This document shows positions 1 to 10,718 of a stretch of 64,000 nucleotides of DNA, piece by piece (position 1 is the stretch's first letter; each line of letters begins with the position of its first letter). A program made the position numbers and the translations under genes. The notes beneath the pieces are model-generated. The model was not told where the DNA came from. It saw only the letters and a program-made list of their open reading frames with translations, and ran no database searches. The DNA is taken from the NCBI GenBank assembly GCA_007026445.1, contig VDMD01000040.1, forward strand, positions 186,001 to 250,000, read 5' to 3'. The stretch comes from Schizophyllum amplum (taxonomy: Eukaryota > Basidiomycota > Agaricomycetes > Agaricales > Schizophyllaceae).

Positions 1-269
1 CGAGCGCGTACCAGTGACGATTTAGCACGTGAGCTGTGACGTCTCGCGTCCCACGTCACGGTCCGTCGACCCTGACTTCAACTAGTTGACTTCACGTTTG
101 AAAATCCGATAAGATGTATCCCTGCTGTATCCTCTCCTACTTACTGGGCGAATCAGGATACGAGGATGTGATACGGGTGCCATGACAGGACGTGACGATG
201 ATGCTAAGGCGACTCTTCCCGGGTGTTACTGGCCGGTATCTCATCCTCTCAGCAGTTCCTCTACCGCTT

Positions 270-2971
270 CTACTCTACCAGGATGGCAAATCGTGGTTTT
301 CCATCTCCTCTTCCAAGCGGCTCCAACCCCAGTCGCAGGTGCAGTGGACAGTCTTTCCACCTGTGCGCACCGCCTTGACAAAGGCGACAGCAGGTCGGAG
401 CATGCCGACGGTACGTGGTCTTGCCCAGCTTGAGGGTGGGCGGCTTGTTGACCTCGGCTTTGGATATTTGCATCGGGAGAAAGAGCTGCGTGGACGTCAG
501 TGAATGATGAGCAATCTAACAAAGGAGAGATATAGACACAATGCGAGACTGAAATGATATAACTCACTTGGTCGGACATCTGGTTCTCGTTAAACTTCAC
601 CCTTATGTCAACGTGGTCGGGACGAGTCTTGGATCGATACACGAGCGTCTTGCTTGTATCGAGCATTTCCTGCTCCGTGCCCTTCATGTCCTTAGACAGA
701 CCCTCGTGCACGATATTCTTCAGCTCGCGGTCTTCGACATCGCTAGCCACAGGGCTAATGCGAAAGAAGCGATACCTGAAGAAGTGAGATTGTGTCAGCC
801 GCCGAAGGTCAAAACCCGCACGAAGATCGCCTGGAACACCGAGACAGACTGTACTCACTGTCCTGTCACCGAGATCACTGGTTCACGAAAGATTATGAGT
901 CGATCACGCCGCGTCCAAACAGCAGAAGCGAGCAGTGCATCCTTGAGCGCGGCGGAACCGCACACAATGAAGGCGAGACAGCTGGGCACCTCGTCCTGTC
1001 GCTCGTTCTGCTTCATGTTGTACGCGACGACGTTATCGAGAAGGCACACCTGTGGAGTAGTCAGCAGAGGGCAATGGGCACCACCGCCGATGTTGGACGC
1101 AACATCGAGATGAGAGTCGATGCGGCATCACGACTGCAACGCTCACCTCCGCATTCCGCGAGCCAGACTGCTCCTCGACCAGGCTCCGCACATCTTCGTC
1201 GTCCTCCCTCATATCCCAGTTCGTGTATACGAGCACGGCACGGCGCAGAAGAACGTTCGTGCGCAGCATTTTCGCGCGCTTTTGCTGCGAGCGGAAGCGG
1301 CGGGTCGGCTGGCTCATGTTGATTGTCCAGAAGACCTCGTCGGTCTCCAGCGGGGGAGGCGGAATGATGTGAGGATGAGCGGTCCAGGACTTGGCTTGGA
1401 TCGTGCAGTACAAGTCAGCGTCTGGCGATTTCGATCATCGAGCCCTGTTACTCACCTCGAATGACGGGCTGGACCTCCACTGTCAAAAGATAAGAATGTG
1501 CGAGCTGACCAAGAAGACGTGCTGCTCACCAACAGCGGATTCGTCGTCCGACTCGCTAGACGACTCGTCTGTAGTAGCACTGAAGAGCTCCTGGCGGACC
1601 GCCGTCGCCGAATACACCATCGTATGATCGTGCTGGGGTATCCTGCGTGAGCGTGCGAATTGCGGAGGCGGGGGCGAGGACGCTGGCGCTTCGGGTGAAG
1701 CACTGCGCTTGGAGATTATCGGCGCATCAACATCCAGCATAACCTGATCGAGATCATCCTCCGCCTTGACCGTCCTTGGTGAAAGAGCACGGCTAGTATT
1801 CGCCGTCGCGCCAGAGCGCGGACGGTCGTCTTCGAGGGACTGTCGTTTGATGGTGTCTATTGTAGCCGGCGGCTTCTCTTCGTCTTCAGGCATCGCCCAA
1901 GTGCTCGATGATGATGGATTCGGAAGCGCTTCTTCGGGCTCTATCTGAACGCTTTCCTCCCGAGCTCGTCGCGGGCGCGAGGAAGAACCCTTTCGGTCTG
2001 AAAAGCCGTCAGACAGGAGCGCGATCAATAGATTAGACGCGGTGACCTTGCCTCGACTTCTTCGCCCGCGCCTTGGCGCGGTTAGGAGACTCTGACAGGG
2101 ATGAGATCTCTGGTTTACGAAGCAATACGCGCTTACCTTCCCTCTCCTCAGAGGCGCGTTTCACACTTGTCCTAGAATGCGCCGGTGTTGAGGATAGCAT
2201 ATTACTTCCCGTCACTGCCAAAGACTCAGAAAGCTTGTTAACTCCCAGACACTCACCTGCATACCAGCGTGCAAATCATCGGGAGTCAGCTCATCTTCGA
2301 GCTTTATACTCGGCTCGACGCTGAAAAGCTGCCTGGTAGGTGTCGATACCTGGACAGGATCCGCCGCTGCCGCTGTATCGGCAGCGACGGATGAGTTGCG
2401 TATATCCGAGAAACTGACTTCCTCAATCTTGATCTCTGTACACTCTCGTACGTCGGGAGAATGGTCGTTTATGTCCGCCGGCGGGAGCTCAGAGACACTT
2501 TCCACGACGGGCGGCGACGCAGTGCGCTCAGTCGAACCTCGGAGGGCGTCAGACGTAGACGCTACAGAATTCACTCAAGACCCATCGAGCGTAAGTAAGC
2601 AGCAGGTAAGCTTGCACACACAAGCACTCACTGCCAAGCTCATAGAAGGTCACCTCGCACGATTTGATTCGCGACGCAACGAGTTCCCAGGCTTCGGAGG
2701 AGATTTCGACGAGTGTTCCGCCGCCAATATTGAGGTCGCGGGTGTGAAGCGCGATATGCGGATTATTCTCCTTGCCAAATTGTTGCTGGCACAACGTTAC
2801 CACGTCCTGCAGCCAGTGAGAAAATCATTCAAGAGGCCTGAGTGCGAGACCGACATCGTAAGTCTTCGGCACTGGCGTGCTGAAGAGCTGACCCTGATGG
2901 ATGAGGTTCAACATGCCGGAGCCTGAGTTGGATGCACGACTATCACGTTCATGACCAGTGATAGTCAGCAT
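270..2971 (-). CDS. RRM-like / CCHC zinc-knuckle family protein, copy 1
   Basis: Multi-exon gene and first of four tandem paralogues. Exon 1 (2971-2855) carries a beta-grasp-like start ending in TYD; a 48-base intron follows and exon 2 resumes at 2806 with DVVTLCQQQF, the same phase-0 junction seen in the other copies. Next comes a long Ser/Glu/Pro-rich acidic linker (about 2575-1550, including ESSSESDDE). The conserved block at 1380-1130 (ending in RRAVLVYTNWD and an acidic helix) continues at 1045-860 (LAFIVCG, then RLIIFREP); its beta-alpha-beta-beta-alpha-beta pattern resembles an RRM. A further block begins YRFFRI (about 780-570). The last exon holds the zinc knuckle CRLCQGGAHRWKDC, matching CX2CX4HX4C. 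The start is the Met at 2971, which gives an N terminus like the paralogues. I infer nucleic-acid binding; the biological role is unknown. Individual internal splice sites are less certain than the gene limits. Confidence 0.7.
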
Positions 2972-3204
2972 GGATCGAGGAACGTCAATGGAAGTAAGCC
3001 AGAGCGCTGAGAGCACGAGTCAGGGGCAAGATACTTATTGGGATCTCGTTGCGCAAAGCACGTGTCGATATGGCGGAGTTTGCCGGACGACTTTTGGCTC
3101 CGCTTGCGCCTTTCGATTCATTGTAAGTACTTACTCATCTGCCCTGGTTCCTCGTCGCGAAGACGCGTTGCCCAGTAGTGCATTCACATGTCCATCATCA
3201 TGAG

Positions 3205-5332
3205 TTATGTATCGTGATTCGCTGGCTGCCAGAGCTGTCCATTATGCGGCGCACCCAGTACATGCTGCAGAGGACATTCCTTCCACTGATGTAAGCCACC
3301 TTGGCACAAGCGGCATACTACAGCTTTATGCATCTGGTAGCTACGACCGCCCAAAGTTATTGTACGCTCTTGACCGCGAGGAAAATTGAAGTCGACCGGC
3401 AATGAGAACTAGAATTGCTTGATCAGTCGTGGTTACGCATATGATGGACATGGATAAGACCTTTCGAGCTTTCAGGTAGTCTTTGCATTTGACCATGATG
3501 TCGAATCCTGACTTAGGTTTTTTGAAACAACGAGTCTTATGAACGGCAATCGAAACATTATCGTGCGCGAGTGCCGCTGGGACCGCTGCGCGAACCAGCG
3601 CTCTGATTTCAGCAGAACCCATCGACGCCGCATCGGTATGGGCGATCCGAAAGAAATAATACCTGCAAATAAGTCAAACATGCGTTCTGATATGTGAGGC
3701 CGTAGAACTCACCGACAGCCCAAATCTTGTGTGCGGAATATCAGAAGTTTGTTTCCTTTTGTCCAGACTTGGGCACGAGGCATTGTGACCATATCTTCGT
3801 CCGAGCCGACATACGCTACTGTTTTAACTGATCGGCGATTATAAACGTTGGTTCGGTAGGCTCTAAAGTCGGCTAGGATCGTGAACTGCATGATGACACT
3901 CAGCCACGGCCCGGCGCACATCTCTGATGAACTATCGCTACTTACCTGCACTGCCAGCTTCGCATGATAGAGCTCTGCGAGAAGAGCTTTGACCTCCTCA
4001 TCGCCGTCCTGCATATTCCAGTTCGAGTAAAGAGCTAACCCGTCTTCAGTATTGCAGCCATGGAAGCACTTATCTAGTCGGGCTTTTTGGTCCGTCAGAA
4101 GTTCAGACGCTCGTTCGTACCATGGCTTAGACTTGCAGGTGCTAGGGACCTGCCATCTCTCAGCCCAGTCTATCTCATGAAGATATACAGCAGGCGGAGG
4201 CTTGACACCCGGGTGAGGGGTCCATCCGGCGGCTAAATTGTCTGCTCAGCATAGAATAGGCTGCCGTCTGCAGATCTTACTGGTGCCGAGAGCCTCTTCG
4301 CTCGCTGTAGACTGGTCAGGCGAGGCGAGGAGGTTAGTATTGAACGTGATCGCATACCTTCACTGGAAGCTCGACTCGATGTCTTCGAGCGAGCAGAAGA
4401 TGGTGAAGACCCGTGGCTTCCCGAGTCGGATGAAGTATCACTCGAGACTTCGGAGAGTTCGCTTGATACATCGTCGGTCGTAATTGTTTGCTCCGGAGCG
4501 ACTGATGCTTGTCGCGACGCAGAGGGAGGCGTCCGAGATGAGGAAGAGTTGCCGTCCTCTGAGTCGGACGATGCATCGCACGAGTCTTCAGAAAGTTCAG
4601 AGAGTTCGCTTGAGGCATCGTCGGCTGGGGCTGTTGACTCTGGTGTTACTGCTGTCTGCTGCGACGCCGCCGGTGACTGTGATGGGGATTCTGGACGACC
4701 AAGGGTGAGAAAAAGGCATTATACAAAGCTTGACGGGACTCCTGAACCTTGGCGCGCCTTTTTGGGGGACTTCGGAGCCTCTGCAAACCATGAGGGTCGG
4801 CGAACGATCGCATAGGAGAGCACTTACCATCGAAAGTGGGACGCGAGCGCTTTCTTGAAGACGGCAAGGGTACCAGCTCAGTTTGCACCTGCTGAACTGC
4901 CTTAGGCTCGTCCTCAAGGGTGGATTGGGCAGCGTCACACTCGACGGCTGATCAAGATGAGCTTCTGATCGCGATCAACGTAGTAGCTCACGCACCTCGT
5001 TTCTCGTCTAGCTCATGCACAGATACCTCAACAATATTCACTCGGTCCTTCACAGCGCCCCACGCTTCCTCGCCGACCTCGATCGGCTCTCCGGGACAGA
5101 TGTCCAGTTCGCGAGTGTGCAGCAAGATATGTCGGTTTGGCGCGAAGCTCGTGAAGTAGCGCTGACAGAGCTCTATGGCTTCCTATGGCACGGTGAGTGC
5201 GGGCCTAAAAGTCCAAGAAGGGCGAAGTCATCGTGCACGTACATCGTAGGACTCCGGAGTGGGCACCACAACGCGGTGACCCTCATGGTCAAGGATGAGT
5301 AAGCCCGTCCCTGTAGGAGGTGCTGAGGGCAT
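3205..5332 (-). CDS. RRM-like / CCHC zinc-knuckle family protein, copy 2
   Basis: Same architecture as copy 1, 233 bases upstream of it. The start MPSAPPTGTGLLIL at 5332 leads to VVVPTPESYD and then a GTACGTGC donor. Exon 2 encodes EAIELCQRYF through IEVGEEAWGAVKDRVN, matching the other copies closely. The linker (about 4900-4360) is strongly acidic and Ser-rich and contains an internal duplication: DDASSELSELSED and, about 50 residues later, DDVSSELSEVSSD. The RRM-like part (about 4220-3720) is the most divergent of the five copies, for example ALYSNWNMQDGDEEV. The C terminus keeps CRLCQGGLHQWKEC. Clusters of Ser beside Asp/Glu would suit casein kinase 2, which is inference only. A CACGTG lies about 120 bases upstream of the start. 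Function is not established. Confidence 0.7.
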
Positions 5333-5623
5333 GCCCAGTCCTAGTCTGCAGGAATCGAGGAAATGGATGCGACGCGACGCAGCAAACCTGAACGCTGGAT
5401 TAAACCACTGGACTGACGTTCACTGCGGCCGCCACCGTCGGGGACTAAATCTCACGTGACCGTGCAATCATACGCCCATACGCGTAACGCACCCCACCTA
5501 GACAACTCCGCAGCCCTCATTGTCTGCAAACAAGCATAGGCATGGTATTCACTAAGCATTTTGAACGATCACAACGGTATTTCTACTACAGTCGTGATAT
5601 GTGTAGGAATGTAGCGACAGTGT

Positions 5624-7566
5624 TCAGGCAAGAAAATGTCGGCGAGACGGCGTCCACAAAGTTCCTAGACCGGCCGGCGGCCCCAGACAGTTCTGAAGAG
5701 GACAATCCGGCCAAGAATGTCCCCCACTCTGACATAAGGGGCAGAAACGAGGCGGATACACGGTGTGAGCGTGCCCGTCGAGCTTCAGTTTCCGATGCTT
5801 CAGACTGCAGGCGACCGGTAGCGGCGGCGCAACCTGCATGAGCGAATTACGATGAGAAACACTCGACGAAGGCAAGTAGGGGGAGACGCATACAAAGTCC
5901 AGCGTATATCCAGGTTTCAGTTTGACCATGACATCGTATGCGTCAGGATTGCGACCTCCGACGCTTTGCAATCTGACACTGGTTTCCGGGATGTGTAGGC
6001 GGGTACCCTTCGGATCTAACTTGTTAAGCAGAGCGCGCTTCATGCTGGCTGCATCGACTCGCCCATCAGCGGATATGCGGAGGAAGCGATGCCTGCGGTC
6101 GCCCATTAGCCAAACCCTCGTCTCCTGGATGCACGGGAGAAGAGAAGAGAAGGCCAGCTTACAGTCCAGATCGAGATTTGCTGGGGAGTCTCAGCATGAT
6201 GAGCGACGCGCCGCACGTCCATACTGAGGATGCAAGGAGCGCCGTCTTCTCCGCTTTGTTCTTCAGAACAACGAAAGCGATGGAGTTGTTATACATGTGA
6301 CCTTGCAGCGCTGTAACCTAAATGTTGTATTAGACGGCATCAGTAAGAGCCATAATTCGCACTCGCCTTTACATCTGACCTCCCAGTGCACTGTTGGACA
6401 AGCTTGCGCACAAACACGTCGTCGTCTTTAACAACCCAGTTCGCATATACAAGCACGGACTGGGAGATCTTCTCTTCGAGCAGTGCGATTCTGGCACGCT
6501 GTTCCTCACATCTAGCGTCCAGCCAGAAGAGCTCGTAAGAAAGGACCGGTGGTGGCAAAAAAACATCTGTACGCGGCTTCCAAATTACAGCTGAATAGAA
6601 CGGTCAGCGCGTCGTTGTGCTAAGCGGAGACATAGACGGCTTACAGCTCAGAAACTTATCGAGCATTGTCCGACGTTCCATTGCCCCGAGAGGTACATCA
6701 GTGTATTCGAGAGGATTGTTGAACGGAGCTGTCGTGCCGGCAGTGTTCTGTACATTCTGCTCCTGCGTGCCGGGAATTTCCCCAGGCTCAAGCATGTTAT
6801 CTTCTTCCTCTGATGAACCGATGAGAAGCGCCGGGTAGCAATATTGTGCTGCACTTACTGACGCCTATATGCAAGTCATCCTGGGGCTTGTCGCTCAGGT
6901 CTATCGTGTAGGGATGGTCTTGATCGTCACCCGGTGCCGGCGAAGCGCGATCCGACGTGCTGGCATCGCATGGATACTCCAAGACCAATGATTCCTCGCG
7001 CGGTTTCTTGGAGGGTACTGGTGATGGGCTCGCTGCTCGTGCGTGTAAGCATGATAACGAGAAGAAAAGGGTTTGGAAACCACACCATCTCTCATGTCGT
7101 GCGTACGCTTCTGGGGTCGATTTGAGGGGTTTGAATCGGGAAGGGCATCCTGGGAGCTCGAGCTAGAGTCCGCTTCGAGGATCTGGCCTGCAAGCGCTCA
7201 GAACCAATCTCAGGAAAGGGGCATGCTCACGCACCTTGGGTCTGCGCCGAGATCATCCTGACTTCGCACTTGTTCACCATCCCCTTCACCATATCCCACG
7301 CCGCCTCTGTCACCTCAATCAACTCGCCCGGGCTGATCTCGAGCTCGCGCGTATGGAGGGAGATTTGCGATCGAGGCGCGTCTTTGCTGAAGTATTGCTG
7401 ACATGTCTGTAGCGCTTCCTGGAGGGCTCATTCGTATCAAGAGGCGATATGATATCAGTGAGCGCACTGTGTATGTCTTCGGGGTCGGCACTACAATTCG
7501 GCGCTCGTCGCAGACGAAGATGAAGAGTCCGGTTCCCGCTCGCTTCTGGGAGCTTGCCTCAGCCAT
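5624..7566 (-). CDS. RRM-like / CCHC zinc-knuckle family protein, copy 3
   Basis: Third tandem member. It starts at 7566 (MAEASSQKRAGTGLFIF), reads into VVVPTPKTYT and splices to EALQTCQQYFSKDAP; exon 2 ends at a GTGCGTGAG donor after a run including ISPGELIEVTEAAW. The linker is shorter than in copies 1 and 2. The RRM-like part (about 6560-6180) includes VLVYANWVVKDDD and SIAFVVLKNKAEKTALLASS. The following block (HRFLRISADG to YDVMVKLKPGY) and the terminal knuckle CPLCQSGGHSWPDC are clear. The final intron appears to start GTATGCGT after YTLDF and to end at about 5852. A 449-bp MITE ends 170 bases upstream of the start codon, and this is the only copy for which no CACGTG was seen in its upstream flank. 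Role unknown; nucleic-acid binding is inferred from the knuckle. Confidence 0.68.
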
Positions 7567-7734
7567 TGGCGCTTATGAGTCTGGTAAGTTGATAGGTGTG
7601 AGGAGGGAGGGATGTCAAGTCCTCTAGTGATGCCGGCCAAGAGGAGTCGGAACCGCGAGGGTAGAGAACAGGATTGAACATGTTGATCACGCCGCCGACC
7701 GATGGCTCGTCGGGCCGATGTCCGGGCATGTGAG

Positions 7735-8187
7735 TAGGGACGTTCAAATTAGAAACCCGAGCCTTGGGTTTGGTCCTGGGCGCGGTTTGGTCCTCATCGG
7801 CAAAGACCGAACGAGGTCACGCGATGCGCCCCGACAAGTCGCCGTCAGCGTCGTCGTTACCTGGCGCGCTCTGTAGAGTTTCGGGACGTGTCGGACAACG
7901 ACCGGGAGCCCCGGCAAGGTGATCTGTGAGCAAGGTGGCCTGGTATATAGTCCCTACGAGTCTAAAATACACATCTTGATTGCTATCGGTTGTTCAGTCG
8001 ATGTTGGACAGTTTGGCGTGCCCATCGCGCGCGTCGGCGGGCGTCGCGGGAAACGACGCCGCCCGACGGCGACACGTCGGGCACCGTCGGGGCGCATCGC
8101 GTGACTTTGCTCGGTCTTTGCCGGTCAGGACCAAACCCGCGCCCAGGACCAAACCCAAGGCTCGGGTTTCTAATTTGAACGTCCCTA
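7735..8187. mobile_element. MITE with long terminal inverted repeats and TA target duplication
   Basis: A 449-base element (7737-8185) whose ends are near-perfect inverted repeats of roughly 100-130 bases, starting GGGACGTTCAAATTAG on both strands with only scattered mismatches. It is flanked by the dinucleotide TA at 7735-7736 and 8186-8187. Long terminal repeats, small size, no convincing protein and a TA duplication fit a non-autonomous Tc1/mariner-type element. The central part between the arms is about 200 bases. It lies between copies 3 and 4 of the tandem family, in the probable promoter of copy 3. Superfamily placement rests on the TA duplication alone. Confidence 0.8.
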
Positions 8188-8326
8188 GTGGCAAGTTGGT
8201 GTTGAGTTTTCTTTCTGCGAGCCTGAGCGCTGAGCGCTGAGCGTCCGTGGACAATAGGACACTTTATTCGACAATTCAAGAGACCACAAAGTACACACTG
8301 GGTATGCAAACTATAAACATGCGAGT

Positions 8327-10234
8327 TCAAGACATATCGACATAGTAGTGCTCCTGATATGGCACCCATTGATTCTTGGCGCTGAGCCGCGCCGTGGTGT
8401 CGGGTGGTCCCAGCTGTTTCTGAAGAGGACAGCGTTCAAAGACATGCCCTCCGCTGGAGCACAGGTCGCAGAGCAACGGCGTGAGCATCAGATGCTGCTT
8501 GCGGCCGAAAACAAGCTTTTGTGGCGTTGCGACATTCGTCAACTCATCGTAGGGAGGAGCAATCTATCCCTTGTGAGCAATTTGTTGACTCATGAAGCAA
8601 GGACGGTCGCGCAGGTATCATCGCCTCGAAGATAAAGCATACACACCTTGTCTTTTGTGCGGCCTTCCTTGAGCTTGATCATCACGTCGAACGTTAGAGG
8701 TTGACTGCCCTTCCTTCGCTCTACCTGGGTTTCAGATCGTTCTATGGCGCGCTTCTGCTTATCTAGAGACTCATGCAGGGCTTTCCGAATGAAGTCGGCC
8801 GAGTATCCATCCGAGGGCGATTGAATGCGGAAAAAGCGAGATCCGCATAGCACGTCAGCGGATGCCAACTCAGCGACCAGGCAGCTGACTCACAAAGCCG
8901 TCCGCTCGGCGACAGGCTCGCGCAATATGACCAGGAGGGGTCCCCGTGTGTAGACCGTTGCAGCGATCATCCGCGTCTTCTGCTCCTGGCTCTCGAATAC
9001 GACAAATGCCAAACGTCGCGCAGTGTCAGACTTCTGTCGGCGGAGCTCGAAGGTTGCTAGGTCTTCAAGGACTTTTATCTGGGCAGAGATGCGTTCGTAA
9101 AGGACGACCAGAGTTACAACAGAATTGGTACCTTAGCGCACCGCATGCCTGTCTGCTCCTCAATAAGACGTGTCAGCAGAGGCCCGGTTATGCCCTTTGC
9201 CTTGATGTCGAAGTTGGTATAGAAGAGCACGGCGTGCTTGAGGTTGTCCTTGAGCAGTTGCGCTCGCGACGACTGTACTTGAAAGTGTCGGGCTGGCTCC
9301 AGCGCATGAGGGTCGCAAAAGTGTTGACCTGAAGGACCCAGCTTGGTAGCCCACAGAAGCTCGTAGGTCAGAACGGCAGGGGGTAGCTCGACATCCGCGC
9401 GGGGCGTCCAGTACTTGCCTGCTCGAAGTCATAAGACGGCGCAGGAGAGGACATTCAAAGCACTCACGCTGTCGCGCGCGGGCAATGTCGCTCTCTAAGT
9501 CTATAGATATAAAGTCAGCGAGACCGAGTTGCGCTGTTTTAACTTCTTACCAGAATGGTCGTTGTCGTGAACAAAGTCGGAGTGCACGTCTAGCACGGGT
9601 GAGATGGGGAGGACTCATAACAGTTATGGGGGAATACCTTCTCTCCGTCTCTTGCGAGGGGCGGGAGACAAGCTGCCTGGATGGCATTGCACATGAGTAC
9701 GATGCAAAGAAAGACGTTAGGCGGAGACTGACGGCTACGGGCGCGCTTGCGCGAGTGGGCTTCAAGATCGCACAGTGAGAAATGCAGCACGGAATGTTTC
9801 AGAAGCGCTACGCGTACCTCCAGCATCTCCAAGTTCGGCTGAGATACATGTTAGGCGCTAATTCAGCTCGAGTGAAGCAATCACGCACCTCGTTCATGGA
9901 TGTCGCCCTCCAGTCTCACTTCGCACTTGTTGACCATCCCTTTGACCCTGCTCCAGGCCGCCGAAGTGATTTGAATCGGCTCGCCGGGGCTGATTGCGAG
10001 TTCGCGAGTGTATAGGGAGATATGAGGTCCGGGTACATCCTTCGCGAAGTTTTGTTGGCACAGAAAGATGCAGAGCTGTGTGTACGAGTGAGTAGGGCCC
10101 AGAGTAAGGGATGCTTCTCGCACCTCGTACGTGCTCGGCGTTGGTACCACAACACGGTGTCCGTCGCGCTCCAAGATGAACAACCCGGTCCCCGTCGGCT
10201 TGCCTGGCGGTACTGGCGCTTGTGGCTGAGCCAT
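8327..10234 (-). CDS. RRM-like / CCHC zinc-knuckle family protein, copy 4
   Basis: Fourth and most upstream tandem member. The Met at 10234 (MAQPQAPVPPGKPTGTG) is preferred over the Met at 10384 because it matches the length of the other N termini. The beta-grasp-like domain runs GLFILERDGHRVVVPTP, TYE, intron, LCIFLCQQNF, then ISLYTRELAISPGEPI and a Trp/Val helix. The linker (about 9840-9480) is poorly conserved and lacks the very acidic tracts of copies 1 and 2. The RRM-like part (about 9420-8890) includes AVLFYTNFDI, LLTRLIEEQTG, RRLAFVVFESQEQ and LLVILREP. A C-terminal block (SRFFRIQSPSDG to FDVMIKLKEGR) and CDLCSSGGHVFERC complete it. CACGTG occurs about 130 bases upstream (10362-10370, in the context CTCACGTGA). 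Nuclear nucleic-acid binding is inferred; the process served is unknown. Confidence 0.72.
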
Positions 10235-10718
10235 GAGGGAACGAGATGAAAGAGATCGACAGGACAAAGGAGCGGGGTACGAGGACAATATGTCCCGGGC
10301 GACTTGGCGCAGACGGTAGGATGCAAGTCTGACGCGGAACCAAACCGCAGCAACCGGGTGACTCACGTGATCGTGACTCGCCAATATTCGATTTCACTCT
10401 GAAGTTCGAATTTCGGTTTAGCGCCATGGCGCGCAAGCGTGCTCCAAGACTTAGACGGGCATTAACAAAGCAGGATAATCAAGAGCTTATGTCGCAGAAT
10501 ATCGACCGAGGGGACACAGATTAGCATCGGGTATTCAGTGAACAGTGTTCCATTTATTCCGATCCATCCGGGTCCCAGCAAGCTAATGATACAAGTAAAT
10601 CATAAGTATTCCGTGAATTGCCACATAGCTCAAAGCATAACAGGAAAGCAAAGAACGAGAATGTACACATAAAGGTACAGTTACATAAAAATGGGTATAG
10701 TAGCTCGAGAAGCGCCAC
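10235..10718. other. Intergenic: promoter of copy 4 and 3' flank of the Pro/Gln-rich gene
   Basis: 484 bases between the start of copy 4 and the stop of the next gene. It contains the CACGTGATCGTG motif near 10364. The rest is AT-richer 3' flank of the gene that ends at 10719. No other gene seen. Confidence 0.5.
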
